From the NCBI GenBank assembly GCA_026129095.1, contig JAHCIT010000001.1, positions 1 through 64,000 of the forward strand: 64,000 nt of DNA. The letters are read 5' to 3'. This stretch comes from Deltaproteobacteria bacterium. GTDB taxonomy: Bacteria > JAGRBM01 > JAHCIT01. The notes beneath the pieces were generated by a model. It ran no database searches and was not told the DNA's origin. It saw only the letters and a program-made list of their open reading frames with translations. Below are positions 40,701 to 49,769 of this stretch, piece after piece; the first letter of the stretch is position 1, and the number at the start of each line of letters is the position of its first letter. Made by a program: the position numbers and the translations under genes.

Positions 40701-42092
40701 TCAGTTCAGTTCGCCACCGACGATGATCTCAGGGATCCGGATGGTGGGCTGGGCATCGGAGACGGGAACGGCCTGCCCGTTTTTGCCGCAGGTACCGATG
40801 CCGAAGCCCAGGTCCGTGCCCACCCTGTCGATCTCCCGCAGGATGCGGGGACCGTTGCCGGTGAGCGTGGCGCCGCGGACGGCTGGGCCCCGCTGGCCAT
40901 TTTCGATGAGATACCCCTCGGATACCTCGAAAACGAAATCTCCGTTCACGGTGTTCACCTGTCCGCCTCCCATGCGGGTGACGAGCAGGCCCCGGTCCAC
41001 CGACTTCACGATGGCGGCAGGATCATCCTCGCCGGAGGCGATATAGGTATTGGTCATGCGGACCATCGGCAGGTGCTCGTAACTCTGGCGGCGGCCATTG
41101 CCGGTGGACTGGGTGCCGTCCTTCATGGCCGACAGGCGCGAGGAGAGGTAACGCTTCAGGACTCCGTTCTCCACCAGCACGTTCCGGCCCGATTTCACTC
41201 CCTCGTCGTCGAACGAGAACGTGCCGCGCCGGTTCGGGATCGTGCCGTCATCGACCACGGTAATGAGATCGCTCGCCACCTTCTCGCCCAGCTTGCCGCC
41301 GTATACCGAGAGCCCCTCGTTGGCGAGATCGGCCTCCAGGCCGTGCCCGATCGCCTCGTGAATCATGGTGCCGCCGGCCTCGGCCGCCATGACCACGGCC
41401 ATGCGGCCGCCCTGCATGGGCCGGGCGTCAAGGTTGCGGAGAACCCGTGCGGCAGCCGTTTTGGCCACCTCATCGGGCGGATGCTGGTCGAACAGCTCGA
41501 AACCGATCGTCCCACCTGCCGGCTCGTAGGCCGTCTGGAGCACACCGCCCTTTTCTCCGACCACCTGCACCGAAAAGAGGACGTGCGTACGGGTATCGGT
41601 GGCCCATTCGCCCGCCGAGTTGACGACCGTCACGTCCTGCACAAGATCGCGGAGCAGCACCCGGACCTGCCGGATGGCGGGTGACTGGCGTGCGGCCCGG
41701 TCGCCAGTCTCCAGCATGGATATCTTCCTGGCGAGCGCCACTGTCGAGGGTTTCCGGCCGATCTTGTTCAGGAATGCCGGACGCGATTTCTTGAAGTTGA
41801 ACGTGCGTTTCTGGCCCGGTTCGCCACCGGCGCCCTCGGAGGCGACGAACGCGGCGATCTCGGCGAGGTTCTTTTCCGACAGATCGTTCGTATAGGCATA
41901 GACCTCGCGCCGGTTCCGGATCAGCCGGATGCCGCAGCCCGTATCCTGCCCGGAAAGCACATTGTCCAGCCGCCCGTCATCATAGGAGAGCGTCGAGGCT
42001 TTGCGGCTTTCGATGAATATGTCGGCAAACTCCCCGCCCCTGGCCAATGCCACGGCGAGCACCTTCTTGGCGGTGGTATCCTTGATCGTCAT
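40701..42092 (-). CDS. tldD: TldD-family metalloprotease
   Basis: TldD acts with TldE/PmbA as a zinc protease that degrades or matures unfolded or modified peptides. This 463-residue protein has the catalytic HEAIGH (245-250; HExxxH), the following GLEADLAN, and the C-terminal CGKNGQ segment whose cysteine is a conserved zinc ligand in TldD. These features mark it as the active TldD subunit and not the partner subunit. TldE is not next to it. It is divergent from the HIT gene (254 bp between starts) and is followed by a cluster of hairpins. The start codon ATG at 42092 gives the usual N-terminal length. Confidence 0.92.
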   Translation of the reverse strand: MTIKDTTAKKVLAVALARGGEFADIFIESRKASTLSYDDGRLDNVLSGQDTGCGIRLIRNRREVYAYTNDLSEKNLAEIAAFVASEGAGGEPGQKRTFNFKKSRPAFLNKIGRKPSTVALARKISMLETGDRAARQSPAIRQVRVLLRDLVQDVTVVNSAGEWATDTRTHVLFSVQVVGEKGGVLQTAYEPAGGTIGFELFDQHPPDEVAKTAAARVLRNLDARPMQGGRMAVVMAAEAGGTMIHEAIGHGLEADLANEGLSVYGGKLGEKVASDLITVVDDGTIPNRRGTFSFDDEGVKSGRNVLVENGVLKRYLSSRLSAMKDGTQSTGNGRRQSYEHLPMVRMTNTYIASGEDDPAAIVKSVDRGLLVTRMGGGQVNTVNGDFVFEVSEGYLIENGQRGPAVRGATLTGNGPRILREIDRVGTDLGFGIGTCGKNGQAVPVSDAQPTIRIPEIIVGGELN

Positions 42093-42346
42093 CCGGTTCT
42101 GTTTCGCCCTGCCTGGAGGTTTCGCATCCGCCAGCGGCCGGTTAAGGGTAATCCCCTGCCCCGCCCGGGCGGGCAGCTTGGAACCCTAGCACATCCTTCC
42201 GACAAGTGATGGAACCCCCCGAAAAGTTGCCCAAAAACCGGGGAAATGGCCCCGGAAGGCATTTCCAGGCCCTCTATATTACAGCTGGCCGGTTTGCTCC
42301 GGACAGCCGCCCGGACCTATAAAGCCCTCCGCGAAAGGTGGCCCGC

Positions 42347-42700
42347 ATGGCTGACGACAAGAACTGCCTCTTCTGCAAGATTGCCCGCAAGGAGATCCCT
42401 GCAAAGATCCTCCACGAGGATGACCGGTGTGTCGCCTTCCATGACATCAACCCGCAGGCTCCGGTCCATTTCCTGGTGATCCCGAAACGGCATATCCCTG
42501 GCTTGAACGAAATCACCCCCGGAGATTCGGACGAAATCGGCCACATTTTACAGACGATCCGCGAACTGGCAAAAAAAACCGGCATCTCCGGCAACGGATA
42601 TCGCGTCATCAATAACGTGGGCAGTTACGGCGGCCAGACCGTCTTCCACATCCACTTTCATGTGCTCGGCGGCAGGGCACTCGCCTGGCCTCCCGGCTGA
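42347..42700 (+). CDS. HIT-family nucleotide-binding hydrolase (HINT type)
   Basis: A 117-residue histidine-triad protein, typically hydrolysing purine nucleoside phosphoramidates. It opens with the zinc-type CLFCKIARKEIPAKILHED, continues with HFLVIPKRHIPGLNE, and ends with the triad HIHFHVLGGR. The ATG at 42347 is preferred to an in-frame GTG nine bases upstream because of the AAAGG spaced ahead of it and family length. The MFS transporter follows after 6 bp, suggesting one transcript. Confidence 0.93.
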   Translation: MADDKNCLFCKIARKEIPAKILHEDDRCVAFHDINPQAPVHFLVIPKRHIPGLNEITPGDSDEIGHILQTIRELAKKTGISGNGYRVINNVGSYGGQTVFHIHFHVLGGRALAWPPG

Positions 42701-42706
42701 AACCAT

Positions 42707-43933
42707 TTGAACGGCCAGCTCCCGGGCTCTGCACCCGACTGGCGGGCGCTTCGTCCGACCGTCATCGCGCTGCTCGGCCTCATCCTGCCGATGATGCTGA
42801 CCTTCGTGCTGCCCAAGCGGCTCGAGGATCTCGGCGCGCCACTGGACACCGTCGGACGCATCATGAGCATGTGGGGATGGGCGCCGATGCTCCTCATCCC
42901 CATCATCGGGCATTTCATGGACCGGTACGGGCGCAAGCCCTTTGCCCTGACGGGCGCGCTTCTCATGGCCATTTCCTCCATTGGCTTCGCCCTCGCCAGC
43001 ACACCGGACTGGCCGGTCTATGCCTGCCGGGCGGTCCAGGGACTTGGATTCGTGATGGGCTACACCGCGATCACCGCCGCACAGGCCGATCTCTCGCCCG
43101 GCAGCGTGCTTCCGCGGGTGTACCTCGTCACCGGCATCTGGGCCCTCCTCATGCATGTCATCGGGCCGGTCGCGGGTGAACTGATCTACCGCCAATTCGG
43201 TTACGCCCCGGTGGCCTGGCTCGCCCTCGCGGCCTCGCTCGTTGCAGCCGGCATGATCCTGGTACTGCCCGAGAGCCGGACGGCAAATCCGGCAGGCACA
43301 CCCCCGGAAGCCCCAAACGGGATCATCCGGTTCATGCGAGAGCGGGGAATCCTGCCCGTCCTGTTTTTCAATCTGGTGGAAGTTGCCGCCTACACGGCCA
43401 CTGTCACCTTCATCATGACGTTCGCGCGTGCGCAGGGGCTTCCGTCCACGCGGCTCTTCTTCTTTGCCTACCCATTGATGGGGATAGCCCTGCGGCTCCT
43501 GTTCAGCCGCGCACCGGGCAGGTTCGGAACGCAGCGGGTGATCTACGCCACGATGATCTTCTATGTCGCGGGTATCGGATCGCTCGCCTGGCTGCAAACG
43601 CCTGCACATCTGTTCATCGCCGGACTCGCCGTGGGCGCCGGGATCACGTTCGTTAACCCGCTTCTCTCGGCCCTTGCTATCGAACGGGCCGGCGACCCGG
43701 CCTACACCGGACGGATCAGCGGATGGTTCGTGTTCGCCTGGTGTCTGGGCGGAACGCTCGCGCCGCTCCTGTTCGGTATCGTCGCCGGGAACGCGGGCTA
43801 CCCGGCCATGTTCCTCTCCGTGGCGGCGATGCTGCTCGCGGGCAACCTCCTTTTCGCCTGGAGCGACTGGCGGCTGGCAAGGATAGTTTCCGCTCCCCTG
43901 TTTCCGCCCATGCGGGGAACGCCGCTCCGCTGA
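42707..43933 (+). CDS. Major facilitator superfamily transporter
   Basis: A 408-residue inner-membrane transporter with 12 predicted helices. The MFS loop-2 signature GHFMDRYGRKPFALTGALL is present around residues 70-90, and a long cytoplasmic loop (ESRTANPAGTPPEAPNG) separates the halves. The substrate is not apparent; the pattern resembles drug/metabolite efflux proteins. It starts at a TTG 6 bp after the HIT gene without a strong ribosome site, consistent with translational coupling. Its role with HIT is unclear. Confidence 0.85.
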   Translation: MNGQLPGSAPDWRALRPTVIALLGLILPMMLTFVLPKRLEDLGAPLDTVGRIMSMWGWAPMLLIPIIGHFMDRYGRKPFALTGALLMAISSIGFALASTPDWPVYACRAVQGLGFVMGYTAITAAQADLSPGSVLPRVYLVTGIWALLMHVIGPVAGELIYRQFGYAPVAWLALAASLVAAGMILVLPESRTANPAGTPPEAPNGIIRFMRERGILPVLFFNLVEVAAYTATVTFIMTFARAQGLPSTRLFFFAYPLMGIALRLLFSRAPGRFGTQRVIYATMIFYVAGIGSLAWLQTPAHLFIAGLAVGAGITFVNPLLSALAIERAGDPAYTGRISGWFVFAWCLGGTLAPLLFGIVAGNAGYPAMFLSVAAMLLAGNLLFAWSDWRLARIVSAPLFPPMRGTPLR

Positions 43934-43978
43934 TCCGCCCTTGGATCGCCGGATTCATCCGCCCATAATCGGCAGGTC

Positions 43979-44470
43979 ATGGCCCGGAAAACCGTACCCC
44001 GTCTCCCCCGCAATCCGGTTGTACCCAAGGCGCACCGCTCGGGCGCAGGCGCCCACCGGTCCCCGCTCGACTACCGGCGGAGCGGCGCCCGCGCCGACAT
44101 TGACGAGCAACTCGGCGAGGCACCCCCCATCATCTATCACCTGGTTCCCGAACCCTACTACCGGGGAATCGCGCCGGAAGAACCCTACGTGAGCGAACGC
44201 TACTATGACGAAGGGTTTATCCATTTCACCGCGCCCGTGGCCGAACTGGCCGCTGCCGGAAACCGCCACTACCGCAGCGACCCGAGGCCGTATCTCATGC
44301 TCGAAGTGGATGAGCTGATGCTCACCGCACCTGTCCGGTACGAAGACCCCGGCCGGATCTTCCCGCACCTCTATGGCCCCTTGAACCGGGATGCGATCAC
44401 CACCGTCCGGCATTTCCGCCGGGCCGCGGACGGCACTTTCATCGGGCCAGGAGAACCGGCCGAGACATGA
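43979..44470 (+). CDS. DUF952-family protein
   Basis: A 163-residue protein. After a basic N-terminus rich in Arg/Pro (residues 1-45) comes the DUF952 core: IIYHLVPEPYY, YYDEGFIHFTAPVAELA, RPYLMLEVDELML and PHLYGPLNRDAITTVRHFRR. The conserved IYHLV, GFIH and FPHLYGPL elements are those of DUF952, a fold related to ADP-ribosyltransferases; no activity is established. In typical members the EGFIHCS motif has a cysteine that is phenylalanine-threonine here. It converges on the exported protein gene at 44486. Confidence 0.8.
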   Translation: MARKTVPRLPRNPVVPKAHRSGAGAHRSPLDYRRSGARADIDEQLGEAPPIIYHLVPEPYYRGIAPEEPYVSERYYDEGFIHFTAPVAELAAAGNRHYRSDPRPYLMLEVDELMLTAPVRYEDPGRIFPHLYGPLNRDAITTVRHFRRAADGTFIGPGEPAET

Positions 44471-44485
44471 CAGGCGGGCGGAGAG

Positions 44486-45283
44486 CTACCGGTCGAACAG
44501 GTCAACCTGCCTGAAATCGGCTGGCGGGCTGAATGCGCTTGAAGGTACCTGCGCCGAACCCGATTCCCGCAACTCCAGATGCACGCGAAGACTGGCGTTC
44601 GGTCCCCCGGAACCCGTAGACCGTTCCACAACGGCCGGCACGCCAAACTGCGAGAACGGGAAATCCAGTGGCCAGGGGAAGGTGCCGAATATCCCGATGA
44701 TGCGCTGGCCGCCGGTGGCGGCTGCCACGGTTTCCTCCAGCTGGGCAAGCGCCTCGGCCGCCGGACCGGACAGCGCCGCATCGGCGCAAACCGACAGCTG
44801 GACCTCGCTGCCGATACGTCCATCCACGAACGCGCACTTGCTGGCGGCATCGCGGCCGCGGCGTGCGGTCGATATCCACCGGAGCGGATCAATTCCCTTG
44901 GCTCGCCGCTGCCGCTCGGCCAGTTCCCTCAGTGCGGGAGGAAACTGCGCCACCGCGTCGGCGGCGATCTGGTTCACGCTGCGCATGTGGTCCATATAGG
45001 CCCCAAGCTGGGCGTAGCCGAAGGTTTTTGCGGTCCGTTCGATATAGAGCAGTTCGCCTGACTTGACGTTGATCACGTGGATTTCCCGCGGCGAGACGGC
45101 CCGCACGCGATTGCCCCGGACCTCGACCGTGACCTGCTCGCCGGCTGGACGCTTCAGATCCGCCGAGGGTTCATATCCTTCGGCCCAGTACTCGTAAGTG
45201 AACCGGAAACCCTCATCCTGTGCCGCCGCAGGCCAGGCACAAAAAAACATTACCGCCAGCAGAACCTTCAGATGCTTTTCCAT
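44486..45283 (-). CDS. Exported protein of unknown function, 265 residues
   Basis: A clear signal peptide (1-21, VLLAVMFFCAWPAAAQ) precedes a mature domain with FRFTYEYWAEGYE, QVTVEVRGNRVRAVSP, EIHVINVKSGELLYIERTAKTFGY and DHMRSV. This pattern of strand-rich start plus a line reporting a bound state resembles DUF4412-like exported proteins, but I would not assign a family. Two cysteines (in SKCAFVD and SVCADAAL) could form a disulfide. It lies between DUF952 (convergent) and prmA (divergent, 53 bp). Confidence 0.75.
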   Translation of the reverse strand: MEKHLKVLLAVMFFCAWPAAAQDEGFRFTYEYWAEGYEPSADLKRPAGEQVTVEVRGNRVRAVSPREIHVINVKSGELLYIERTAKTFGYAQLGAYMDHMRSVNQIAADAVAQFPPALRELAERQRRAKGIDPLRWISTARRGRDAASKCAFVDGRIGSEVQLSVCADAALSGPAAEALAQLEETVAAATGGQRIIGIFGTFPWPLDFPFSQFGVPAVVERSTGSGGPNASLRVHLELRESGSAQVPSSAFSPPADFRQVDLFDR

Positions 45284-45336
45284 GCCGGAGATATTAACCG
45301 GGCCTGCGGACGTTTTCAGCCCCCGGAAGCAGACTC

Positions 45337-46296
45337 ATGGCGACTCCACCCGACGACCCGCTTGGAACCACGACCGGTTGGATCGAGGTCGAACTGGCCC
45401 TCGATCCCCGCCTGGCCGACGAGGCCAGCGCGCTCCTGTTCGCGCATGGAGCCACCGGTGCCGAGGAGCTGCCGCCGGAAGAAGGCCGTGCCCGGCTCCG
45501 GGCGTGGTTTCCGGTTACCGTGGAGCCGCAGTCGTCCGAAATCTGGCTGTCGGACCTGTACCGTTCCGCCGCCCAGGTCCATACGGATTTGAAACCGGTA
45601 CGGGTGCGGATCAGTTCAGTCGAGGAAAAGGACTGGGCCGAGAGCTGGAAATCCTGCTTCGCGCCACTCCGGGTCGGCCGGCTGCTCCGGATCCTGCCGT
45701 CGTGGCTCGATGCAGGCGATACCGGGCGCGACCCGTCGCTGTCGCCGGACGCACGCATCGTCCGCCTCGATCCCGGCATGGCGTTCGGAACCGGCACCCA
45801 TCCTACCACGTTCATGTGCCTTGAGCATCTGGAACAGCTGGCCCGCGACCGGCGGTGCGAACTCGGAAGGATTTGGGACTGGGGAACCGGAAGCGGAATC
45901 CTCGCCATCGCAGCGGCGAAACTGGGCGGCGCGTCCGTGCTCGGAACCGACACATCGGCCCAAGCCATCCAGGCGGCCCAGGACAACGCCCGGCTGAATG
46001 ATGCCGGGAACGCGACCGGGTTCGTCCACCGTCCGGTCTCCCGGATCGAGGGACCGTTCGACCTGATCCTGGCCAATCTGTATGCCGAAGTGCTGCTCAA
46101 GGACGGGCCCGAAGCGCTGAAGCGGCTCGCGCCGGGCGGCACGTTCATTGCCAGCGGGTTTGTGGCCGAGCGTGCCACCGAAATCGAGAAGATGCTCGCC
46201 AGTGCCGGGCTCCTGGAGGTTGCACGGGCCTCCAGACGCGATTCGGTGCAAACCGACACGGAGGAGTGGGTATCCCTCCGGTGGGTTCGACCCTAG
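45337..46296 (+). CDS. prmA: Ribosomal protein L11 methyltransferase
   Basis: PrmA trimethylates ribosomal protein L11 using S-adenosylmethionine. The N-terminal substrate domain has WIEVELALDPRLADEAS and EEKDWAESWKSCFAPLRVG. The catalytic domain has LDPGMAFGTGTHPTT (144-158), motif I WDWGTGSGILAIAAAKLG (180-197), the acidic VLGTDTS and FDLILANLYAEVL (241-253). Length (319) is somewhat above the usual 290-300 because of an extended linker. It converges on the DUF4124 gene (25 bp). Confidence 0.93.
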   Translation: MATPPDDPLGTTTGWIEVELALDPRLADEASALLFAHGATGAEELPPEEGRARLRAWFPVTVEPQSSEIWLSDLYRSAAQVHTDLKPVRVRISSVEEKDWAESWKSCFAPLRVGRLLRILPSWLDAGDTGRDPSLSPDARIVRLDPGMAFGTGTHPTTFMCLEHLEQLARDRRCELGRIWDWGTGSGILAIAAAKLGGASVLGTDTSAQAIQAAQDNARLNDAGNATGFVHRPVSRIEGPFDLILANLYAEVLLKDGPEALKRLAPGGTFIASGFVAERATEIEKMLASAGLLEVARASRRDSVQTDTEEWVSLRWVRP

Positions 46297-46321
46297 CCGG
46301 TCCTGAAACAGCCGGCCCGCA

Positions 46322-47218
46322 TCAATATCCGCGAATCCGCCGCACCAGAAGAAACCCGAGCACCACCGACGCCGCCAGCAGCACGGCCAGCCCCACCACA
46401 GCGCCCATGATCCAGGGGTGTTCGAGGTCGCTTACCGAAAATGCCTCCATCCGGACTGGACCGGAGAGGCTCTGCCAGCCCACCAGGACCTCCTGGGAAA
46501 TGGGGTCATAATAGAAGTAGTCGCCGGTCCATCGAAGCATGGCCGTGCCGGACGGCCCCATGATGTACTGGACGTAGGCTGCAGGCGCCTTGTCATCAGA
46601 AGATCCGCGCACGAGGAACATCACGACAACGTGGCCTGACGGGATGATGACCGGCCCCATCGCATCCTCCCGCCGGAGCTTTTCAGGGGGATGCTCTTTC
46701 CCATAATCCTGTGCCAGTTGCAGCGCCGTCACCAGGGCCGAGAGCCGGCTCTTCGGCTTTTGCCCGGGCCATGTGCGAATCTGGACCTTCGCATCCGCGC
46801 TGCTAAAAAAGAACTCGCCGCCGGGACCGGTTCCCTGGCCCAGTTCGCGGAACTCCTCCTCTTTCCAGACGCCCCTGTCGGACGAGAACGCCCGGGGCAG
46901 CTCGAAGGAGGACTCCACGGTGGACAGGATCACCGCCCTTTTTCCGGGCGAGGCGACCCGCTCCGTCCCCGCCTCCTGCCCCGCCTCGGCCGTATCCGGC
47001 TCGCCCGTCCCGGACCTCAGCACGCGTGCCCCCCGGACCGTCGTCCGGCCCCGGTACTGTGGCGGCACCTTGGAGAACTCGTCGGTGAAGTGGTTGACTC
47101 CCTGGTCATCCACCCATTCGTAGTAGTCTTTGGCGGCAAGATGAGACGGCGCAGCCGCCGCCAGCATCGCTGCACCAATCATCAGGGCGCAAAATACGGC
47201 CCGGCTCTCTAGCCTCAT
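46322..47218 (-). CDS. Exported DUF4124-containing membrane protein
   Basis: A 298-residue protein with a signal peptide (1-29), the DUF4124 motif YYEWVDDQGVNHFTDEFSKVPPQYR (given here as YYEWVDDQGVNHF and KVPPQYR, about 32-56), a central beta-rich domain (90-250) and a C-terminal membrane helix (about 268-291) ending RRIRGY. DUF4124 is a small periplasmic module of unknown function common in Gram-negative envelopes. A second DUF4124 protein, fused to a thioredoxin fold, is at 59711-60457. It diverges from ispH by 184 bp. Confidence 0.82.
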   Translation of the reverse strand: MRLESRAVFCALMIGAAMLAAAAPSHLAAKDYYEWVDDQGVNHFTDEFSKVPPQYRGRTTVRGARVLRSGTGEPDTAEAGQEAGTERVASPGKRAVILSTVESSFELPRAFSSDRGVWKEEEFRELGQGTGPGGEFFFSSADAKVQIRTWPGQKPKSRLSALVTALQLAQDYGKEHPPEKLRREDAMGPVIIPSGHVVVMFLVRGSSDDKAPAAYVQYIMGPSGTAMLRWTGDYFYYDPISQEVLVGWQSLSGPVRMEAFSVSDLEHPWIMGAVVGLAVLLAASVVLGFLLVRRIRGY

Positions 47219-47402
47219 GGTTGGTTCCCCTCCGGATAACCAGCGTAAAGTTCAGGTCTGACGTCCGGGTCATTTGTAACCGCCAGCCTGCCAACTGGCA
47301 AAATCCGGCATTTCGGCGGGTGACGGGACACCGCCTCGCGGCAGACTTGAACCCCTGTCCCCCCCATGCCCATATTCAGGCCGGAGGCACCGGACCCTAT
47401 CT

Positions 47403-48293
47403 ATGGAAGTCATCGTGGCAAAGAGCGGCGGATTCTGCTGGGGCGTTGAGCGGGCAATCGATATCGCCCGCAAGGTTGCCGAAGAGAATCCCCAGCTCAG
47501 GGTTTCGACCTATGGCCCGCTCGTCCACAACGAGGAGGCCCTGAAGCCCCTGCGCGACCTCGGTGTCACGGCAGTGAAAGCCGAACCCGATCCCAAGGTG
47601 GAAACCTGGCAGACCGACGCCGTCGTGCTCCGCGCCCACGGCATCACCCCGCACGAACGCAACCGGATCAAGTCGATCCGCACCGAGGGCCGCCAGGTGT
47701 TCGATGGTACCTGCCCGGATGTGGGCATCATCCACGCCACCGTGAAGAAACACATCAACAAGGGTTACAACGTCATCGTGGTGGGCGACGCCGGACATGC
47801 CGAGACGGACGGCATCATGGGCTATACGCCGGCCGGGCGCGGCATGATCGTGGAAAATCCCGAACAGGCTTCCAGTGTGAACTTCCCGGTGGACCAGCCG
47901 ATCTGTGCCGTTTCGCAGTCGACGCAGGAGGCCGAGAACTTCTGGGCCATCGTGGACGCGCTCAAGGTACGATATCCGCATCTGGAACCGTTCAACACGA
48001 TCTGCGAGGCAACCACCTCGCGGCAGACCGACCTCAAGGAACTGATCGAAACCTGCGATGCCGTGATTGTCATCGGCGCGCACCACTCCGCCAACACCTG
48101 CCGCCTCGCCCAGATGTCGAGGGACCGGGGCCGGGTGACCTACCACATCGAGAACGAGAGCGAACTCAATCTCGAGGAACTGCGCCAGTACCGGCGCATC
48201 GGTATCACCGCCGGGGCTTCCACTCCGCCGGCGGCCATGTACCGCGTGAAGGCCCTTCTGGATCCGCTCGAACCCCTGAACCGGGCCTCCTGA
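47403..48293 (+). CDS. ispH: 4-Hydroxy-3-methylbut-2-enyl diphosphate reductase
   Basis: IspH is the last enzyme of the MEP isoprenoid pathway, making IPP and DMAPP with a [4Fe-4S] cluster. The three cluster cysteines are present: GGFCWGVERA (C12), DGTCPDV (C104) and NTICEATTSRQ (C201). The diphosphate-binding histidines (VHNEE, RAHG, GHAE with E134) and SQST (171-174) are intact. The start MEVIVAKSGGFCWG agrees with family N-termini; a GGAGG 14 bases upstream is rather far. The sensor kinase follows by 78 bp. With ispA at 34.7 kb it shows the organism uses the MEP route. Confidence 0.95.
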   Translation: MEVIVAKSGGFCWGVERAIDIARKVAEENPQLRVSTYGPLVHNEEALKPLRDLGVTAVKAEPDPKVETWQTDAVVLRAHGITPHERNRIKSIRTEGRQVFDGTCPDVGIIHATVKKHINKGYNVIVVGDAGHAETDGIMGYTPAGRGMIVENPEQASSVNFPVDQPICAVSQSTQEAENFWAIVDALKVRYPHLEPFNTICEATTSRQTDLKELIETCDAVIVIGAHHSANTCRLAQMSRDRGRVTYHIENESELNLEELRQYRRIGITAGASTPPAAMYRVKALLDPLEPLNRAS

Positions 48294-48371
48294 GCGGCTT
48301 CAGCCGGGGTTCCGCCCGGTCTTGCGCCGCAGTTTGCTGTTTCACTGGCCACCTTCGATAATCCCGCCGCT

Positions 48372-49751
48372 GTGCTGTCAGCCACCGACATCGAGCTCCG
48401 GCAGTTCGTGAACTCCCAATGGGCCCTGCGCGGCAGGATCGTGGGCTATATCGGCCTCGCCTTCAGCTTCTTCCTGCTCGCCTATGACTGGGCGCTCTAT
48501 CCCGAAGTCTGGATGCAGACATCACTTGTCCGGGCCGTGCAGGCAGTGGCGATCATCGCCCTGCTCATCGCAAGCCTGAGAGAGGACTGGTGGCATCTAG
48601 CGGCCTATTACGTGACAACGGGAATTCTCGTCTTCATCGCGGGAGTCGATATCGTCCTGCATATCCAGGGCGCACAGGCCACCACTGACCGCGCCTTCGC
48701 CTACACCGCAACGACGTTCGTTATTTTCTACCTGCTGCCAGTTCAGCGGGCGGAGGGCGCGATCTACCTGGCCGCGACATACGCAAGCTATTTCCTGTGC
48801 GGGTATTTCTGGGGATACCCGCCGAACCTGTTCGCCGCCCCGTATCTCATCCAGGCCGGTATCGTCGTCAGTGTCGGCATCATCGGAAACAGGGTCTTTC
48901 TGAAAACCAAGCGCGAGGAGATCGAGGCAAACGCCCGCCTGCGGGAGCGCACCGATGAGCTGGCCCGCGCCAAGTCCGCGCTGGAAAAGACCTTGGAGGA
49001 ACTCCGTGCGTCGCAGGCCGCGCTCTCCCGTGCCGAGGGGCTCGCCGCCGTCAGCGAGTTCGTCAACGGCGTCGCCCACGAGATCAACAATCCGATGGCC
49101 AGCGCCCGGAGCCTCATGGAAACCCTTGCCGAGGATATCGAAATCCTGCGCCGGGACGGACCCGCCGCCGTCCGGCAGGAAGACCTCGTCCGGTCCCTCG
49201 ACGGGGCCCGCGCCGAAATCGACCGGGCCCGGACACTGATCCGCGAGGTCCGGACGCTCTCCCAGGAGGTCCGGAACTCGCCTGACAGCGTGGACCTGCG
49301 CCAGCTCCTGCGGGAAGTCATCAACGAGGTCAGGACCGGGAGCGCCGCCACGGCCAGCATCCAGATGGGCGGTCCGGGAGAACCTGGCCCGCTTGTGATC
49401 CGCGCCCACTACGCACGGCTCCGGCGCGTATTCCTCAACCTGCTCGACAATGCCATCGCCGCCGAGCAGAAGGCCGGTCACATTCCGGACATCAGCATCA
49501 GGCTGGAGCTGGCATCCGGCCGGGTAAACGTGACGGTGGCGGACCACGGGACGGGCATCCAGCCCGATATCCAGGAAAAGATTTTCCAGCCGTTCTTCAC
49601 CACCCGGCGCACCGAGCACCGGCCCGGCCTCGGACTGTACATCGCCCATGAAATCGTACGCTCGCTGGGCGGCCGGATTACCGTCGTCTCGGCGGTCGGC
49701 GAAGGTTCAAGCTTCCAGGTGGACCTGCCGGTGGAACGGACGGCTGCCTGA
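48372..49751 (+). CDS. Membrane sensor histidine kinase
   Basis: A complete 459-residue kinase. Six membrane helices (about 22-175) are followed by a long coiled coil (180-222) and HisKA with VNGVAHEINNPMASA (H236). The HATPase has the N-box FLNLLDNAI (N360), G1 DHGTGI (391-396), F-box FQPFFTT and G2 GLGLYIAHEIV. The phosphorylated histidine with the HEINNP signature and missing PAS/HAMP domains suggest that sensing is within the membrane. There is no response regulator next to it. It starts with GTG 78 bp after ispH and precedes a glycosyltransferase by 18 bp. Its layout matches each half of the protein at 3200-5128, which could be a partner. Confidence 0.9.
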   Translation: MLSATDIELRQFVNSQWALRGRIVGYIGLAFSFFLLAYDWALYPEVWMQTSLVRAVQAVAIIALLIASLREDWWHLAAYYVTTGILVFIAGVDIVLHIQGAQATTDRAFAYTATTFVIFYLLPVQRAEGAIYLAATYASYFLCGYFWGYPPNLFAAPYLIQAGIVVSVGIIGNRVFLKTKREEIEANARLRERTDELARAKSALEKTLEELRASQAALSRAEGLAAVSEFVNGVAHEINNPMASARSLMETLAEDIEILRRDGPAAVRQEDLVRSLDGARAEIDRARTLIREVRTLSQEVRNSPDSVDLRQLLREVINEVRTGSAATASIQMGGPGEPGPLVIRAHYARLRRVFLNLLDNAIAAEQKAGHIPDISIRLELASGRVNVTVADHGTGIQPDIQEKIFQPFFTTRRTEHRPGLGLYIAHEIVRSLGGRITVVSAVGEGSSFQVDLPVERTAA

Positions 49752-49769
49752 CGGCAGCCGGCAGCGGCC

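Noticed and set aside
42156-42176. GC palindrome CTGCC-C-CGCCC-GGGCG-GGCAG between tldD and the HIT gene
   Set aside because: It has no loop for a hairpin, contains one unpaired base, and such GC palindromes are expected in this composition; no clear role.
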